DNA of 64,000 nucleotides from Pseudomonas sp. MYb327 (GCF_040438925.1 NZ_CP159258.1:2246001-2310000), one strand, 5' to 3'; shown: positions 28,435 through 39,828, counted from the stretch's first letter. The notes: a model not told the origin generated them from the letters alone. Translations and numbers: made by a program.

Positions 28435-29418
28435 ATGGACTTCAAACGCACCTTGCTCGCCGCTGCACTCCCGCTCACCTGCACTCTCGCCCTCACCCTC
28501 AGCAGTGCCGCACACGCGCTGGAAATCAAATTCGCCGACATCCATCCCGCCGGCTATCCGACCGTAGTCGCCGAGGAACAACTGGGTAAAACCCTGGTGG
28601 CCGACAGCGACGGCAAACTCACCTTCAAGATGTTCGCCGGCGGTGTGCTCGGCTCGGAAAAAGAAGTCGTCGAGCAGGCCCAGGTCGGCGCGGTCCAGAT
28701 GGCCCGGGTCAGCCTCGGCATCGTCGGGCCGGTGGTGCCAGACGTGAACGTGTTCAACATGCCGTTCGTGTTCCGTGACCAGGCGCACATGCGCAAAGTC
28801 ATCGACGGCGAGATCGGCGACGAAATCCTCGGCAAAATCACCAACTCCGAATTCGGCCTGGTGGCCCTGGCCTGGATGGATGGCGGCACGCGCAACATCT
28901 ACACCAAGAAACCGGTGCGCAGCCTCGCGGACCTCAAAGGCATGAAGATCCGCGTGCAAGGCAACCCGATGTTCATTGAAACCATCAATGCCATGGGCGG
29001 TAACGGCATCGCGATGGACACCGGCGAAATCTTCAGTGCGCTGCAGACTGGCGTAATCGACGGCGCCGAAAACAATCCACCGACCCTGCTCGAACACAAC
29101 CACTACCAGAACGCCAAGTTCTACAGCCTGACCGGGCACCTGATCCTGCCTGAACCCATTGTGATGTCGAAGATCACCTGGGAAAAACTCACCCCCGAGC
29201 AACAGGCGCTGGTGAAGAAAACCGCCAAAGCCGCACAGGCACAGGAACGCACCCTGTGGGACGCGAAATCGGCCAGCAGTGAAGAAAAACTCAAGGCTGC
29301 CGGCGTCGAGTTCATCACCGTCGACAAAAAACCTTTCTATGAGGCGACCGCCTCGATCCGCGAAAAATACGGCGCACCTTACGTCGACCTGATCAAGCGT
29401 ATCGAAGCCGTTCAGTAA
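28435..29418 (+). CDS. TRAP transporter solute-binding protein (DctP family)
   Basis: A 327-residue periplasmic protein with signal peptide (cleavage near SAAHALE) and the DctP fold. The conserved arginine that holds the carboxylate of the substrate is in GMKIRVQGNPM. Other signs: GVLGSEKEVVEQAQVGAVQM and GVIDGAENNP. Start ATG has GGAG 9 nt before; an open frame extends upstream into the lactonase gene but looks non-coding. The dctQ/dctM-type genes follow. In this context it most likely binds a uronate or aldarate. Confidence 0.9.
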   Translation: MDFKRTLLAAALPLTCTLALTLSSAAHALEIKFADIHPAGYPTVVAEEQLGKTLVADSDGKLTFKMFAGGVLGSEKEVVEQAQVGAVQMARVSLGIVGPVVPDVNVFNMPFVFRDQAHMRKVIDGEIGDEILGKITNSEFGLVALAWMDGGTRNIYTKKPVRSLADLKGMKIRVQGNPMFIETINAMGGNGIAMDTGEIFSALQTGVIDGAENNPPTLLEHNHYQNAKFYSLTGHLILPEPIVMSKITWEKLTPEQQALVKKTAKAAQAQERTLWDAKSASSEEKLKAAGVEFITVDKKPFYEATASIREKYGAPYVDLIKRIEAVQ

Positions 29419-29496
29419 ACCTCCCTGCATTCAAGAAAGGCCCGGCGCCACTGACGTTGGAAGACGTCCGTGCGCGCCCGGTTACGGTGGAACCCG

Positions 29497-30024
29497 ATGA
29501 AGAATCTGCTGCTACGTTTCAATGACAAGCTCTACATGACCTGTATCTGGGTCGCCGGGCTCTCCGTACTGGCCATTGCGCTGATCATTCCCTGGGGCGT
29601 GTTTGCCCGTTATGTGCTTGGCACCGGCTCCAGCTGGCCCGAGCCCACTGCCATCCTGTTGATGATGGTCTTCACCTTCATCGGCGCGGCTGCCAGCTAT
29701 CGTTCCGGCTCGCACATGGCGGTGGCGATGCTCACTGATCGCATGCAGCCCAACATGCGCAAGGCCATGAGCGTGTTTGCGCAATTGCTGATGGCGACCA
29801 TCAGCCTGTTCATGGCGATCTGGGGCACCAAGCTTTGCCTGTCGACCTGGAACCAGTTCATGAGCGCCCTGCCGACCCTGCGCGTCGGTATCACCTACAT
29901 GCCGATTCCGGTGGGCGGCGTGCTGACGCTGATTTTTGTCCTGGAAAAACTCTTGCTCGGTGACCAGAGCAACCGTCGGGTCGTGCGTTTCGACCTCGTT
30001 GAAGAAAATGAAGGGGCTGCCTGA
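29497..30024 (+). CDS. TRAP transporter small permease (DctQ family)
   Basis: A 175-residue inner-membrane protein with four helices, the small subunit of the TRAP permease. Characteristic WPEPTAILLMMVFTFIGAA and SYRSGSHMAV are visible. Start at MKNLLLRFN, with GGTGG before it; nine upstream codons are open but unlikely to be used. The stop is immediately followed by the ATG of the large permease. Confidence 0.88.
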   Translation: MKNLLLRFNDKLYMTCIWVAGLSVLAIALIIPWGVFARYVLGTGSSWPEPTAILLMMVFTFIGAAASYRSGSHMAVAMLTDRMQPNMRKAMSVFAQLLMATISLFMAIWGTKLCLSTWNQFMSALPTLRVGITYMPIPVGGVLTLIFVLEKLLLGDQSNRRVVRFDLVEENEGAA

Positions 30025-31305
30025 ATGGACGCTTTTATTCTGCTGGGCAGCTTTATCGCGTTGATCCTGATCGGCATGCCAGTCGCCTACGCGCTGGGGC
30101 TTTCCGCGCTGATCGGTGCGTTCTGGATCGACATTCCGTTCCAGGCGCTGATGATTCAGGTGGCCGGGGGCGTGAACAAATTCTCCTTGCTGGCGATTCC
30201 GTTCTTCGTACTGGCCGGCGCAATCATGGCCGAAGGCGGCATGTCCCGCCGCCTGGTAGCGTTCGCCGGTGTGCTGGTCGGGTTCGTGCGTGGCGGCCTG
30301 TCGTTGGTCAACATCATGGCTTCGACATTCTTCGGTGCAATCTCCGGCTCTTCGGTGGCCGATACCGCTTCGGTCGGTTCGGTACTGATTCCTGAAATGG
30401 AACGTCGCGGCTATCCACGGGACTTCGCCACCGCGGTGACTGTCAGTGGCTCGGTCCAAGCCCTACTGACTCCACCGAGCCACAACTCGGTGCTCTATTC
30501 ACTGGCCGCTGGCGGCACGGTGTCGATTGCTTCGCTGTTCATGGCCGGCGTTGTCCCGGGCTTGCTGATGAGCGCGTGCCTGATGGTGCTGTGCCTGATC
30601 TTCGCCAAGAAGCGTGACTATCCCAAAGGCGAAGTCATTCCGATGCGCGAAGCGCTGAAGATCTGCGGCGAAGCGCTGTGGGGCCTGATGGCGATGGTCA
30701 TCATTCTCGGCGGCATACTCTCGGGCATTTTCACTGCGACCGAATCGGCGGCCATCGCCGTGCTGTGGTCGTTCTTCGTGACCATGTTCATCTACCGCGA
30801 CTACAAATGGAGCGAACTGCCGAAATTGATGCACCGCACGGTGCGGACGATTTCGATCGTGATGATCCTGATCGGCTTCGCCGCCAGCTTCGGCTACATC
30901 ATGACGCTGATGCAGATCCCGGCAAAAATCACCACGATGTTCCTGACCCTGTCGGACAACCGTTACGTGATTCTGATGTGCATCAACGTCATGCTGCTGT
31001 TGCTTGGCACCGTGATGGACATGGCGCCGCTGATCCTGATCCTCACGCCAATCCTGATGCCGGTCATTCTCGGCATTGGCGTGGACCCGGTACAGTTCGG
31101 CATGATCATGCTGGTTAACCTGGGGATTGGTTTGATAACACCGCCAGTGGGTGCGGTACTTTTCGTGGGGTCGGCCGTGGGTAAAGTCAGTATCGAATCA
31201 ACCGTGAAAGCCCTGCTGCCGTTCTACGGCGTGCTGTTCCTGGTGCTGATGGCCGTGACCTACATTCCCGCTCTGTCGCTGTGGCTGCCGCATTTGGTGT
31301 TGTAA
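30025..31305 (+). CDS. TRAP transporter large permease (DctM family)
   Basis: A 426-residue inner-membrane protein with about twelve helices, forming the sodium-coupled transport channel. DctM signatures: PVAYALGLSALIG, AIPFFVLAGAIMAEGGMSRRLVAFA, the SGSSVADTASVGSVLIPEM loop and NLGIGLITPPVGAVLFV. Its ATG abuts the DctQ stop, so the two are coupled. With the binding protein it should import uronates into the cytoplasm for Udh. Confidence 0.92.
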   Translation: MDAFILLGSFIALILIGMPVAYALGLSALIGAFWIDIPFQALMIQVAGGVNKFSLLAIPFFVLAGAIMAEGGMSRRLVAFAGVLVGFVRGGLSLVNIMASTFFGAISGSSVADTASVGSVLIPEMERRGYPRDFATAVTVSGSVQALLTPPSHNSVLYSLAAGGTVSIASLFMAGVVPGLLMSACLMVLCLIFAKKRDYPKGEVIPMREALKICGEALWGLMAMVIILGGILSGIFTATESAAIAVLWSFFVTMFIYRDYKWSELPKLMHRTVRTISIVMILIGFAASFGYIMTLMQIPAKITTMFLTLSDNRYVILMCINVMLLLLGTVMDMAPLILILTPILMPVILGIGVDPVQFGMIMLVNLGIGLITPPVGAVLFVGSAVGKVSIESTVKALLPFYGVLFLVLMAVTYIPALSLWLPHLVL

Positions 31306-31322
31306 CGCAGACCATCAACTAC

Positions 31323-31354
31323 TTGTGGCGAGGGAGCAAGCTCCCTCGCCACAA
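31323..31354. repeat. REP palindrome, GTGGCGAGGGAGC type
   Basis: A 32-nt inverted repeat TTGTGGCGAGGGAGC / GCTCCCTCGCCACAA around an AA/AG centre, between dctM and the epimerase gene; near-identical to 2513-2542. Confidence 0.8.
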
Positions 31355-31376
31355 AAGCCCTCACTGAGCCAATCAA

Positions 31377-32240
31377 ATGACACTGCTCGAACTCGAAGAC
31401 GAATTCACTCACCTCACCCTCGCCCCCGAACTCGGCGCCAGCATCGTCAACTGGGCCGAACGCAGCACCGGCCAACCACTGTTGCGCCATGCCGATGACC
31501 ATGCGCAGAGCACCGGCCTGCCCGGCAAACTGGGTTGCTTTCCGTTGATTCCGTGGTCAAACCGAATCGCCGGAGGCGGATTCGATTGTCCGGATGGCTG
31601 GCAGTCGCTGACCCCTAACAGTCTTACCGATCCTTTGCCGATCCACGGCAGCGCCTGGCAGCAGCCGTGGCAAGTGATTTCCCAGGCATCGAACGAAGTG
31701 GTGCTGCAACTCGACAGCCAAACGCCATTCGCCTATCGCGCCCGGCAGCGCTTCCATCTGAGCAAAGGCCGATTGAGCATCGAACTGCAAGTGACGCATT
31801 TGGCTGACAGCCCTGCGTGGCACGGGCTCGGTCTGCACCCTTACTTTCCACGTACAGCGAACACGCGACTGCAGGCCAATGCCGAGCAGGTCTGGTTGTG
31901 CGACGCGTCCAAGCTGCCGACGCAACAGGTCGCGTTACCTGACGAATGGGATTTCCAGCAAACCATGGCGTTGCCAGAGACGCTGGTCGACAACGGTTTC
32001 TGCAACTGGGACGGGCAATGCCTGATCCAGCAACCGGACCTCGGTTATGAACTGGAGTGCCAGGCCACTGGCAGCGATTACTACCTGCTTTACTGCCCGG
32101 TGGGCCTGGGTTTTTTCTGCATCGAACCGGTCAGCCATCCGGTCAATGCGCATCACTTGCCAGGTCGGCCAGGGTTGCGTTTGCTCGAGCAAGGGCAATC
32201 GACTGAACTGACCTTCAGCCTGCAATATCGGGCGTTGTAA
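31377..32240 (+). CDS. Aldose-1-epimerase-like mutarotase
   Basis: A 287-residue beta-sandwich protein of the galactose mutarotase family. Markers: SNRIAGGGF near residue 61, PIHGSAWQQPW (active-site His), GLGLHPYFPRT (second active-site His) and a late FFCIEPVSHPVNA with the catalytic glutamate. It likely interconverts alpha and beta forms of the uronate taken up by the TRAP system, since Udh prefers one anomer. Last gene of the uronate locus; it converges with tauE. Confidence 0.86.
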   Translation: MTLLELEDEFTHLTLAPELGASIVNWAERSTGQPLLRHADDHAQSTGLPGKLGCFPLIPWSNRIAGGGFDCPDGWQSLTPNSLTDPLPIHGSAWQQPWQVISQASNEVVLQLDSQTPFAYRARQRFHLSKGRLSIELQVTHLADSPAWHGLGLHPYFPRTANTRLQANAEQVWLCDASKLPTQQVALPDEWDFQQTMALPETLVDNGFCNWDGQCLIQQPDLGYELECQATGSDYYLLYCPVGLGFFCIEPVSHPVNAHHLPGRPGLRLLEQGQSTELTFSLQYRAL

Positions 32241-32243
32241 GCC

Positions 32244-33044
32244 TCAGGCGCGCAGCAGCATGTAGACGGCGACGATCAGGCAGACACTGGCGAATCCGAT
32301 CTGCAAGGCCCGCGCCGGCACTCGCGCGCAGAGTTTGCGGCCAATGATCATGCCGACAATGCTGGCGACGATGAAGGCAACGCCCAATCCGTCGATGCGC
32401 ACACCGGCATGCAGTGCGCCGATCACACCGATGGCCGAGATCAGGCTGATCACCATCAGCGAGGTGGCGACGATTCCGCGCATTTGCACGTCGGTCAGCT
32501 GTTTGAACGCCGGGACGATCAGAAAGCCACCGCCTACACCGAGCAACCCCGAGACCACACCGGTCACCGCGCCGAGAGCTGCGAGGGTCGCGGTGCATTT
32601 AGCGGTCCAGGAAAAGCGGCCGGTCTGTTGATCGAGCATGCAGTTTTTCTGCCCCCAGTTGGCGTGGCCGTGATCGTTCGGGCCGTCGTCCTTGCGTTCA
32701 CGACGCAGCATTCGTGCGGCCACCATGACCATCAACAGACTGAACAGTATCATCAGGATTCGTTCGGGCAGCTGATGGGCGAAATAAATGCCCAGCGGAG
32801 AAAAAACCGCCCCCAGCAATGCAATCAACATCGCCGCCCGATAGCGCACCAGTCCATGACGCAGACCATCGATGGCACCGACTGCCGCCGCGCTTCCCAC
32901 CGCGAACAGCGCAACGGGCGCCGCCGTGGTCATGCTCCAACCCAAACCCAGCACCAGCGCTGGTACGGCAAGGATGCCGCCTCCGGCCCCGGTCAACCCG
33001 AGCACCATCCCCATCACCACACCAAAAAAACTCGCCAGCAACAT
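32244..33044 (-). CDS. TauE/SafE-family sulfite or sulfur-anion exporter
   Basis: A 266-residue inner-membrane protein with about eight helices and two related halves, each beginning with a glycine-rich segment (GLTGAGGGILAVPALVLG and GLLGVGGGFLIVPAFK). The family exports sulfite, sulfoacetate or related anions. Start at MLLASFFG, preceded by GAGAG; longer frames upstream lack support. Divergent from a persulfide-dioxygenase-like gene, which suggests removal of sulfite produced by that enzyme. Confidence 0.85.
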   Translation of the reverse strand: MLLASFFGVVMGMVLGLTGAGGGILAVPALVLGLGWSMTTAAPVALFAVGSAAAVGAIDGLRHGLVRYRAAMLIALLGAVFSPLGIYFAHQLPERILMILFSLLMVMVAARMLRRERKDDGPNDHGHANWGQKNCMLDQQTGRFSWTAKCTATLAALGAVTGVVSGLLGVGGGFLIVPAFKQLTDVQMRGIVATSLMVISLISAIGVIGALHAGVRIDGLGVAFIVASIVGMIIGRKLCARVPARALQIGFASVCLIVAVYMLLRA

Positions 33045-33204
33045 AAAACTCTCGAGATCCACAAAAAGCCGGGAACGCCCGGTATCGATTGAATGACAGG
33101 ATAGAGCCCACGGCGCTTTTTTCCTGCATGGATTTAACGAGGGGCTGGTCAAGCCAGGGAAAATGAAACTAACCTCATGGCTTGTCCACCCAGAAACAAC
33201 CAAC

Positions 33205-34068
33205 ATGCCCGCCTTGATTGAAGCCTTCCTCGACCCCGCCTCGTCAACCTACAGCTACGTGATTTACGAATCCGATGGCGGGCAGTGCGCGATCGTCGAC
33301 TCGGTGCTCGATTACGACCCTACTGCAGGTCGAACGACTACCGCCCAGGCCGACAAGATCATTACCTTCGTTCGCGAACACCAGTTGCAGGTGCAATGGT
33401 TGCTGGAGACTCACGCCCACGCCGATCATCTGTCCGCTGCGCCTTATCTGCGTCGGGAGCTGGGCGGCAGGATCGCCATTGGCCAGTCGATCTGCAAGGT
33501 TCAGGACGTATTCAAGGGGCTGTTCAATCTTGAAGCGGAATTTTGCATCGACGGTTCTCAATTCGATCACCTCTTCGCTGCCGACGAGTCATTTCGCATC
33601 GGCAACCTCAATGCCACGGCGCTGCATGTGCCCGGCCATACGCCAGCGGACATGGCGTACCTGATCGACAACGATGTGATTCTGGTGGGCGATACGCTGT
33701 TCATGCCGGACGTCGGCACCGCGCGCTGCGACTTTCCGGGCGGCGATGCCCATCAGATGTTCACCTCGATTCGCAAACTGCTGGCCTTCCCCGCCAGCGT
33801 GCGCCTCTACGTCTGCCACGATTATCCGCCCGAGGCTCGTGAAACGAGTTGTATGACCACGGTGGGTGAGCAGCGTAAAAGCAACATCCACGTGCGCGAC
33901 GGCATCGACGAAGCCGCCTTCGTCGACATGCGCACCCGGCGTGATGCCGGGCTGGGCATGCCGACGCTGCTGCTGCCAGCGATTCAGGTCAATGTGCGGG
34001 CCGGGAATTTGCCGCCGGCGGAAGAAAATGGCGTGACCTACCTGAAAATACCCCTGAACAAATTCTGA
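33205..34068 (+). CDS. MBL-fold metallohydrolase, persulfide-dioxygenase-like
   Basis: A 287-residue metallo-beta-lactamase-fold protein. Metal ligands: His-x-His-x-Asp-His in THAHADHLSA, a His in VPGHTPADM, an Asp in VGDTLFMPD and a His in CHDYPPEA. The GDTLFMPDVGTARCDFPGG segment with CHDY is typical of ETHE1/Blh-type persulfide dioxygenases, which oxidise glutathione persulfide to sulfite; the divergent TauE gene fits. Start chosen at MPALIEAF; an ATG 14 codons earlier has an AGGG but too close. The activity is inferred, not proven. Confidence 0.78.
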   Translation: MPALIEAFLDPASSTYSYVIYESDGGQCAIVDSVLDYDPTAGRTTTAQADKIITFVREHQLQVQWLLETHAHADHLSAAPYLRRELGGRIAIGQSICKVQDVFKGLFNLEAEFCIDGSQFDHLFAADESFRIGNLNATALHVPGHTPADMAYLIDNDVILVGDTLFMPDVGTARCDFPGGDAHQMFTSIRKLLAFPASVRLYVCHDYPPEARETSCMTTVGEQRKSNIHVRDGIDEAAFVDMRTRRDAGLGMPTLLLPAIQVNVRAGNLPPAEENGVTYLKIPLNKF

Positions 34069-34096
34069 GCCCCAAACGGTTTTAGTAAACCCAAAT

Positions 34097-34162
34097 CTGT
34101 AGGAGCCGGCTTGCTGGCGATGGCGATCTCACGGGCGCCATCGCCAAGCCGGCTCCTACGGG
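34097..34162. repeat. REP doublet
   Basis: CTGTAGGAGCCGGCTTGCTG and its inverted partner CAAGCCGGCTCCTACGGG about 20 nt apart, between the convergent metallohydrolase and bkdR genes. Confidence 0.75.
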
Positions 34163-34179
34163 TTTGCGGTGTGGCGTGA

Positions 34180-34668
34180 TCAAGCCCCCAACGTCAAGCC
34201 ATTCGCCGGCAACGGCAACGCGGTCTTGTAGCGCACCTGCTTGAGCGCAAAGCTCGACCGAATGTTCGCCACCCCCGGCACCTTGGTCAGAAAGTCCATC
34301 ATGAAACGCTCCAGTGACTGAATGGTCGGCACCAGCACCCGGATCAAGTAATCCGGGTCGCCGGCCATCAAGTAACACTCCATCACTTCCGGACGATCCG
34401 ATATCGCCTCTTCAAAATGCTGCAACGCTTCTTCCACTTGTTTTTCCAGGCTGACGTGGATGAACACGTTGACGTGCAAGCCCAACAGGTCGGCATCGAG
34501 CAGGGTCACTTGCTCACGAATCAGCCCCAATTCCTCCATCGCCTTGACCCTGTTGAAGCATGGCGTTGGCGAGAGGTTGACCGAGCGTGCGAGGTCAGCA
34601 TTGGTGATTCGCGCGTTCTCTTGAAGGCTGTTGAGAATGCCGATATCGGTACGGTCCAGTTTGCGCAT
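34180..34668 (-). CDS. bkdR: Lrp/AsnC-family regulator of the bkd operon (BkdR)
   Basis: A 162-residue regulator: N-terminal helix-turn-helix (about 5-55; [20 protein letters not shown]) and C-terminal RAM/AsnC ligand domain with [24 protein letters not shown]. Divergent from bkdA1 across 185 bp of A/T-rich DNA, exactly the arrangement of bkdR in P. putida, where it activates bkd expression in response to branched-chain amino acids. The promoter region between them must hold its sites; I did not resolve a consensus. Confidence 0.93.
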   Translation of the reverse strand: MRKLDRTDIGILNSLQENARITNADLARSVNLSPTPCFNRVKAMEELGLIREQVTLLDADLLGLHVNVFIHVSLEKQVEEALQHFEEAISDRPEVMECYLMAGDPDYLIRVLVPTIQSLERFMMDFLTKVPGVANIRSSFALKQVRYKTALPLPANGLTLGA

Positions 34669-34781
34669 GAGACAAAACCACCTGTTTTTTATGTTTATGC
34701 AGATTTTTTATCTGCAAATGATCTTGAGCGCAACGAAACAGAGAGAAATATTCTTCTTGGCCGGGCCTATGATTGTTGTAG

Positions 34782-36089
<1,308 letters not shown>

Positions 36090-36090
36090 G

Positions 36091-37149
36091 ATGAACGACC
36101 ACAACAACAATATTCAGTTGGACACCGCCATGACCACGACCACCATGACCATGATCCAGGCCCTGCGCTCGGCCATGGATGTGATGCTTGAGCGTGACGA
36201 CAACGTCGTGGTCTTCGGCCAGGACGTCGGCTACTTCGGCGGCGTATTCCGCTGCACCGAAGGTCTGCAGAACAAGTACGGCACTTCCCGCGTGTTCGAC
36301 GCGCCGATTTCCGAAAGTGGCATCGTCGGCGTCGCCGTGGGTATGGGCGCCTATGGCCTGCGTCCGGTGGCCGAGATCCAGTTCGCCGACTACGTGTACC
36401 CGGCCTCGGACCAGATCATTTCCGAAGCTGCCCGCCTGCGTTATCGCTCGGCCGGCGAGTTCACCGCACCGATGACCCTGCGCATGCCTTGCGGCGGCGG
36501 CATCTACGGCGGCCAGACCCACAGCCAGAGCATCGAAGCGATGTTCACCCAGGTGTGCGGTTTGCGCACCGTGATGCCATCCAACCCCTACGACGCCAAA
36601 GGCCTGTTGATCGCCTCCATCGAAAACGATGACCCGGTGATCTTCCTGGAGCCGAAACGCCTGTACAACGGCCCGTTCGACGGCCATCACGACCGCCCGG
36701 TAACGCCGTGGTCGAAGCATCCATCCGCACAAGTTCCGGACGGTTACTACACCGTACCGCTGGACGTCGCCGCCATCACCCGTCCGGGCAAGGACGTGAC
36801 CATCCTGACTTACGGCACCACGGTGTACGTCTCGCAAGTGGCCGCTGAAGAAACCGGCATCGACGCCGAAGTCATCGACCTGCGCAGCCTGTGGCCGCTG
36901 GACCTGGAAACCATCACCAAGTCTGTGAAGAAAACCGGGCGCTGTGTGATCGTTCACGAAGCTACCCGCACTTGCGGTTTCGGTGCCGAGTTGGCCGCGC
37001 TGGTGCAAGAGCACTGCTTCCACCACCTGGAAGCGCCGATCGAACGCGTCACCGGATGGGACACCCCCTACCCGCACGCGCAAGAGTGGGCGTATTTCCC
37101 TGGCCCGTCCCGTGTGGGCGCGGCTTTGAAACGGGTTATGGAGGTCTGA
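36091..37149 (+). CDS. bkdA2: 2-oxoisovalerate dehydrogenase E1 beta subunit
   Basis: A 352-residue subunit that pairs with E1 alpha. Transketolase-like N-terminal (about 20-190) with FGQDVGYFGGVF and DAPISESGIVGVAVGMG, and C-terminal domain with VIDLRSLWPLD and VHEATRTCGFGAELA. It starts MNDHNNN, about 13 residues longer than the P. putida protein, from a supported ATG (GGGGATCTGAG before it); a start at MTTTTMTM is possible. Its stop overlaps none; bkdB starts at the next base. Confidence 0.95.
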   Translation: MNDHNNNIQLDTAMTTTTMTMIQALRSAMDVMLERDDNVVVFGQDVGYFGGVFRCTEGLQNKYGTSRVFDAPISESGIVGVAVGMGAYGLRPVAEIQFADYVYPASDQIISEAARLRYRSAGEFTAPMTLRMPCGGGIYGGQTHSQSIEAMFTQVCGLRTVMPSNPYDAKGLLIASIENDDPVIFLEPKRLYNGPFDGHHDRPVTPWSKHPSAQVPDGYYTVPLDVAAITRPGKDVTILTYGTTVYVSQVAAEETGIDAEVIDLRSLWPLDLETITKSVKKTGRCVIVHEATRTCGFGAELAALVQEHCFHHLEAPIERVTGWDTPYPHAQEWAYFPGPSRVGAALKRVMEV

Positions 37150-38427
37150 ATGGGCACGCACGTTATTAAAATGCCGGACATTGGTGAAGGCATTGCAGAA
37201 GTTGAATTGTCGGTGTGGCACGTCAAGATCGGCGACATGGTCGTCGAAGATCAGGTGCTCGCCGATGTCATGACAGACAAGGCGATGGTCGACATCCCGT
37301 CGCCGGTGCATGGCAAGGTCATTGCCCTCGGTGGTCAGCCGGGCGAAGTCATGGCGGTTGGCAGTGTGCTGATCAGCATTGAAGTCGAAGGCGCGGGCAA
37401 CGTTAAGGAATCGTCCCAGCCTGCAGCCGCGGTCGTGAAGGAAGCGCCGGTTACGGCGCCGAAAATTGAAGCTGTCGTGGAAAGCAAACCGGCGCCTGCC
37501 GCATCGCCACGCCCAGTCGTGTGCCAAGGGCCGATGGTTGCCCGCGAAGCCAACGAGCGCCCGCTGGCCTCCCCGGCCGTGCGTAAACACGCGTTGGACC
37601 TCGGCATTCAATTGCGTCTGGTACGCGGCACCGGCCCGGCCGGTCGTGTACTTCACGAAGACCTCGACGCCTACTTGGCGCAAGGTCAGTCGAATGCTTC
37701 GACCGTCAGCAGCGCCTATGCCCAACGCAATGACGAAGAACAGATTCAGGTGATCGGCATGCGTCGCAAGATCGCCCAGCGTATGCAGGACGCCACGCAA
37801 CGTGCCGCGCACTTCAGCTATGTCGAAGAAATCGACGTGACTGCCGTAGAAGAATTGCGCGCGCACCTCAACGACAAACACGGAGCGACCCGCGGCAAGT
37901 TGACCTTGCTGCCATTCCTGGTCCGCGCCCTGGTCGTTGCCCTGCGTGATTTCCCGCAGATCAACGCCCGTTACGACGACGAAGCCCAGGTCATCACGCG
38001 CCTCGGCGCTGTGCATGTCGGCATCGCCACCCAGGCCGATATCGGTTTGATGGTGCCGGTGGTGCGTCACGCCGAAGCCCGCAGCCTGTGGGACAGCGCT
38101 ACGGAAATCTCTCGTTTGGCCACCGCCGCACGTAACGGCAAGGCCAGCCGCGATGAATTGTCCGGCTCGTCCATCACCCTGACCAGCCTCGGCGCGTTGG
38201 GCGGGATCGTCAGCACGCCGGTGCTGAATCTGCCGGAAGTGGCGATTGTTGGCGTGAACAAAATCGTAGAACGCCCAATGGTCGTCAAAGGCCAGATCGT
38301 GATTCGCAAGATGATGAACCTCTCCAGCTCCTTCGATCACCGCGTGGTCGATGGCATGGACGCGGCGCAATTCATCCAGGCCGTCCGTGGCCTGCTCGAA
38401 CAACCCGCCACCTTGTTTGTGGACTGA
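37150..38427 (+). CDS. bkdB: Branched-chain 2-oxo acid dehydrogenase E2 (lipoamide acyltransferase)
   Basis: A 425-residue core subunit. One lipoyl domain (about 1-80) with the modified Lys44 in MTDKAMVDIP; a charged/alanine-rich linker; an E1/E3-binding domain near 138-178 (SPAVRKHALDLGIQLRL, GTGPAGRVLHEDL); and the catalytic acyltransferase domain with SSSFDHRVVDGMDAA, His397 and Asp401. It passes acyl groups to CoA. Directly adjacent to bkdA2. Confidence 0.96.
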   Translation: MGTHVIKMPDIGEGIAEVELSVWHVKIGDMVVEDQVLADVMTDKAMVDIPSPVHGKVIALGGQPGEVMAVGSVLISIEVEGAGNVKESSQPAAAVVKEAPVTAPKIEAVVESKPAPAASPRPVVCQGPMVAREANERPLASPAVRKHALDLGIQLRLVRGTGPAGRVLHEDLDAYLAQGQSNASTVSSAYAQRNDEEQIQVIGMRRKIAQRMQDATQRAAHFSYVEEIDVTAVEELRAHLNDKHGATRGKLTLLPFLVRALVVALRDFPQINARYDDEAQVITRLGAVHVGIATQADIGLMVPVVRHAEARSLWDSATEISRLATAARNGKASRDELSGSSITLTSLGALGGIVSTPVLNLPEVAIVGVNKIVERPMVVKGQIVIRKMMNLSSSFDHRVVDGMDAAQFIQAVRGLLEQPATLFVD

Positions 38428-38445
38428 TTTTTGTTGGAGAGCAGC

Positions 38446-39828
38446 ATGCAAACTCTGAACACCACACTGCTGATCATCGGCGGTGGTCCTGGCGGTTATG
38501 TGACGGCGATCCGTGCCGGGCAACTGGGCATTCCCACCATTCTGGTGGAAGGTCAATCGTTGGGCGGCACCTGCCTGAACATCGGCTGCATCCCGTCGAA
38601 GGCGTTGATCCACGTCGCCGAACAGTTTCACCAGACGCAACACCACAGCCAGCATTCGGCGTTGGGCATCAGCGTGTCGGCCCCCACCCTCGACATCAGC
38701 AAAAGCGTCGAGTGGAAGGATGGCATCGTCGATCGCCTGACCACCGGCGTTGCGGCGTTGCTGAAAAAGAACAAGGTCCAGGTCATTCAAGGCTGGGCCA
38801 AGGTAGTCGATGGCAAAACCGTCGACGTCGGCGATACGCGCATCCAATGCGAGCACCTGGTGCTGGCCACCGGTTCGAAAAGCGTGAATCTGCCGATGTT
38901 GCCGATTGGCGGCCCGATCATTTCCTCCACCGAAGCCTTGGCACCGACCTCCGTGCCTAAACGTCTAATCGTGGTCGGTGGCGGTTACATCGGTCTGGAG
39001 TTGGGGATTGCCTATCGCAAGCTCGGCGCCGAGGTCAGCGTGGTCGAGGCTCAGGAACGCATCCTGCCTGCCTACGACGCCGAACTGACCCAGCCCGTGC
39101 ACGATGAATTGAAAAGACTTGGCGTGAAACTTTACTTGAAACACAGCATACAAGCCTTTGATTCACAAGCTAATACGCTGCAAGTTCTCGACCCGAATGG
39201 CGACACATTGAATCTTGAAACCGATCAGGTGCTGGTGGCCGTCGGTCGCAAACCGAACACCCAGGGCTGGAACCTCGAAGCGCTGAATCTGGACATGAAC
39301 GGCTCGTCGATCAAGATCGACAACCGCTGCCAGACCAGCATGCGCAATGTGTATGCCATCGGCGACCTGAGCGGCGAACCGATGCTCGCGCACCGCGCCA
39401 TGGCCGAGGGTGAAATGGTCGCGGAGCTGATCAGCGGCAAGAGCCGCTTGTTCAACCCGACCGCGATAGCTGCGGTGTGCTTCACCGATCCGGAACTGGT
39501 GGTGGTTGGCCAGACCCCGGACGAAGCCAAGGCTGCCGGCCTGGACTGCATCGTTTCCAGCTTCCCGTTTGCCGCCAATGGCCGGGCGATGACACTGGAA
39601 TCGAAAAGCGGCTTCGTGCGCGTGGTCGCTCGTCGGGACAATCATGTGATTGTCGGCTGGCAAGCGGTGGGTGTCGGGGTATCGGAGTTGTCGACAGCGT
39701 TCGCGCAAAGCCTGGAGATGGGCGCGCGGCTGGAAGACATCGGAGGCACCATCCATGCGCATCCGACCCTGGGCGAAGCCGTTCAGGAAGCGGCATTGCG
39801 GGCTTTGGGGCATGCGCTTCACCTGTAA
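38446..39828 (+). CDS. lpdV: Dihydrolipoyl dehydrogenase of the branched-chain complex (LPD-Val)
   Basis: A 460-residue FAD-dependent disulfide oxidoreductase that reoxidises the lipoamide of BkdB. FAD motif [10 protein letters not shown] (about 10-19), redox disulfide C43/C48 in [18 protein letters not shown] motif [12 protein letters not shown], and the C-terminal [13 protein letters not shown] with the His-Glu base. Start at MQTLNTTL with GGAGA 5 nt before. Last gene of the bkd operon, 18 nt after bkdB. Confidence 0.95.
   Translation: MQTLNTTLLIIGGGPGGYVTAIRAGQLGIPTILVEGQSLGGTCLNIGCIPSKALIHVAEQFHQTQHHSQHSALGISVSAPTLDISKSVEWKDGIVDRLTTGVAALLKKNKVQVIQGWAKVVDGKTVDVGDTRIQCEHLVLATGSKSVNLPMLPIGGPIISSTEALAPTSVPKRLIVVGGGYIGLELGIAYRKLGAEVSVVEAQERILPAYDAELTQPVHDELKRLGVKLYLKHSIQAFDSQANTLQVLDPNGDTLNLETDQVLVAVGRKPNTQGWNLEALNLDMNGSSIKIDNRCQTSMRNVYAIGDLSGEPMLAHRAMAEGEMVAELISGKSRLFNPTAIAAVCFTDPELVVVGQTPDEAKAAGLDCIVSSFPFAANGRAMTLESKSGFVRVVARRDNHVIVGWQAVGVGVSELSTAFAQSLEMGARLEDIGGTIHAHPTLGEAVQEAALRALGHALHL

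Noticed and set aside
29512..30459. A 315-codon minus-strand frame over the TRAP permease genes
   Set aside because: Antisense to dctQ/dctM-type genes and of biased His/Gln/Arg composition; no start signal.
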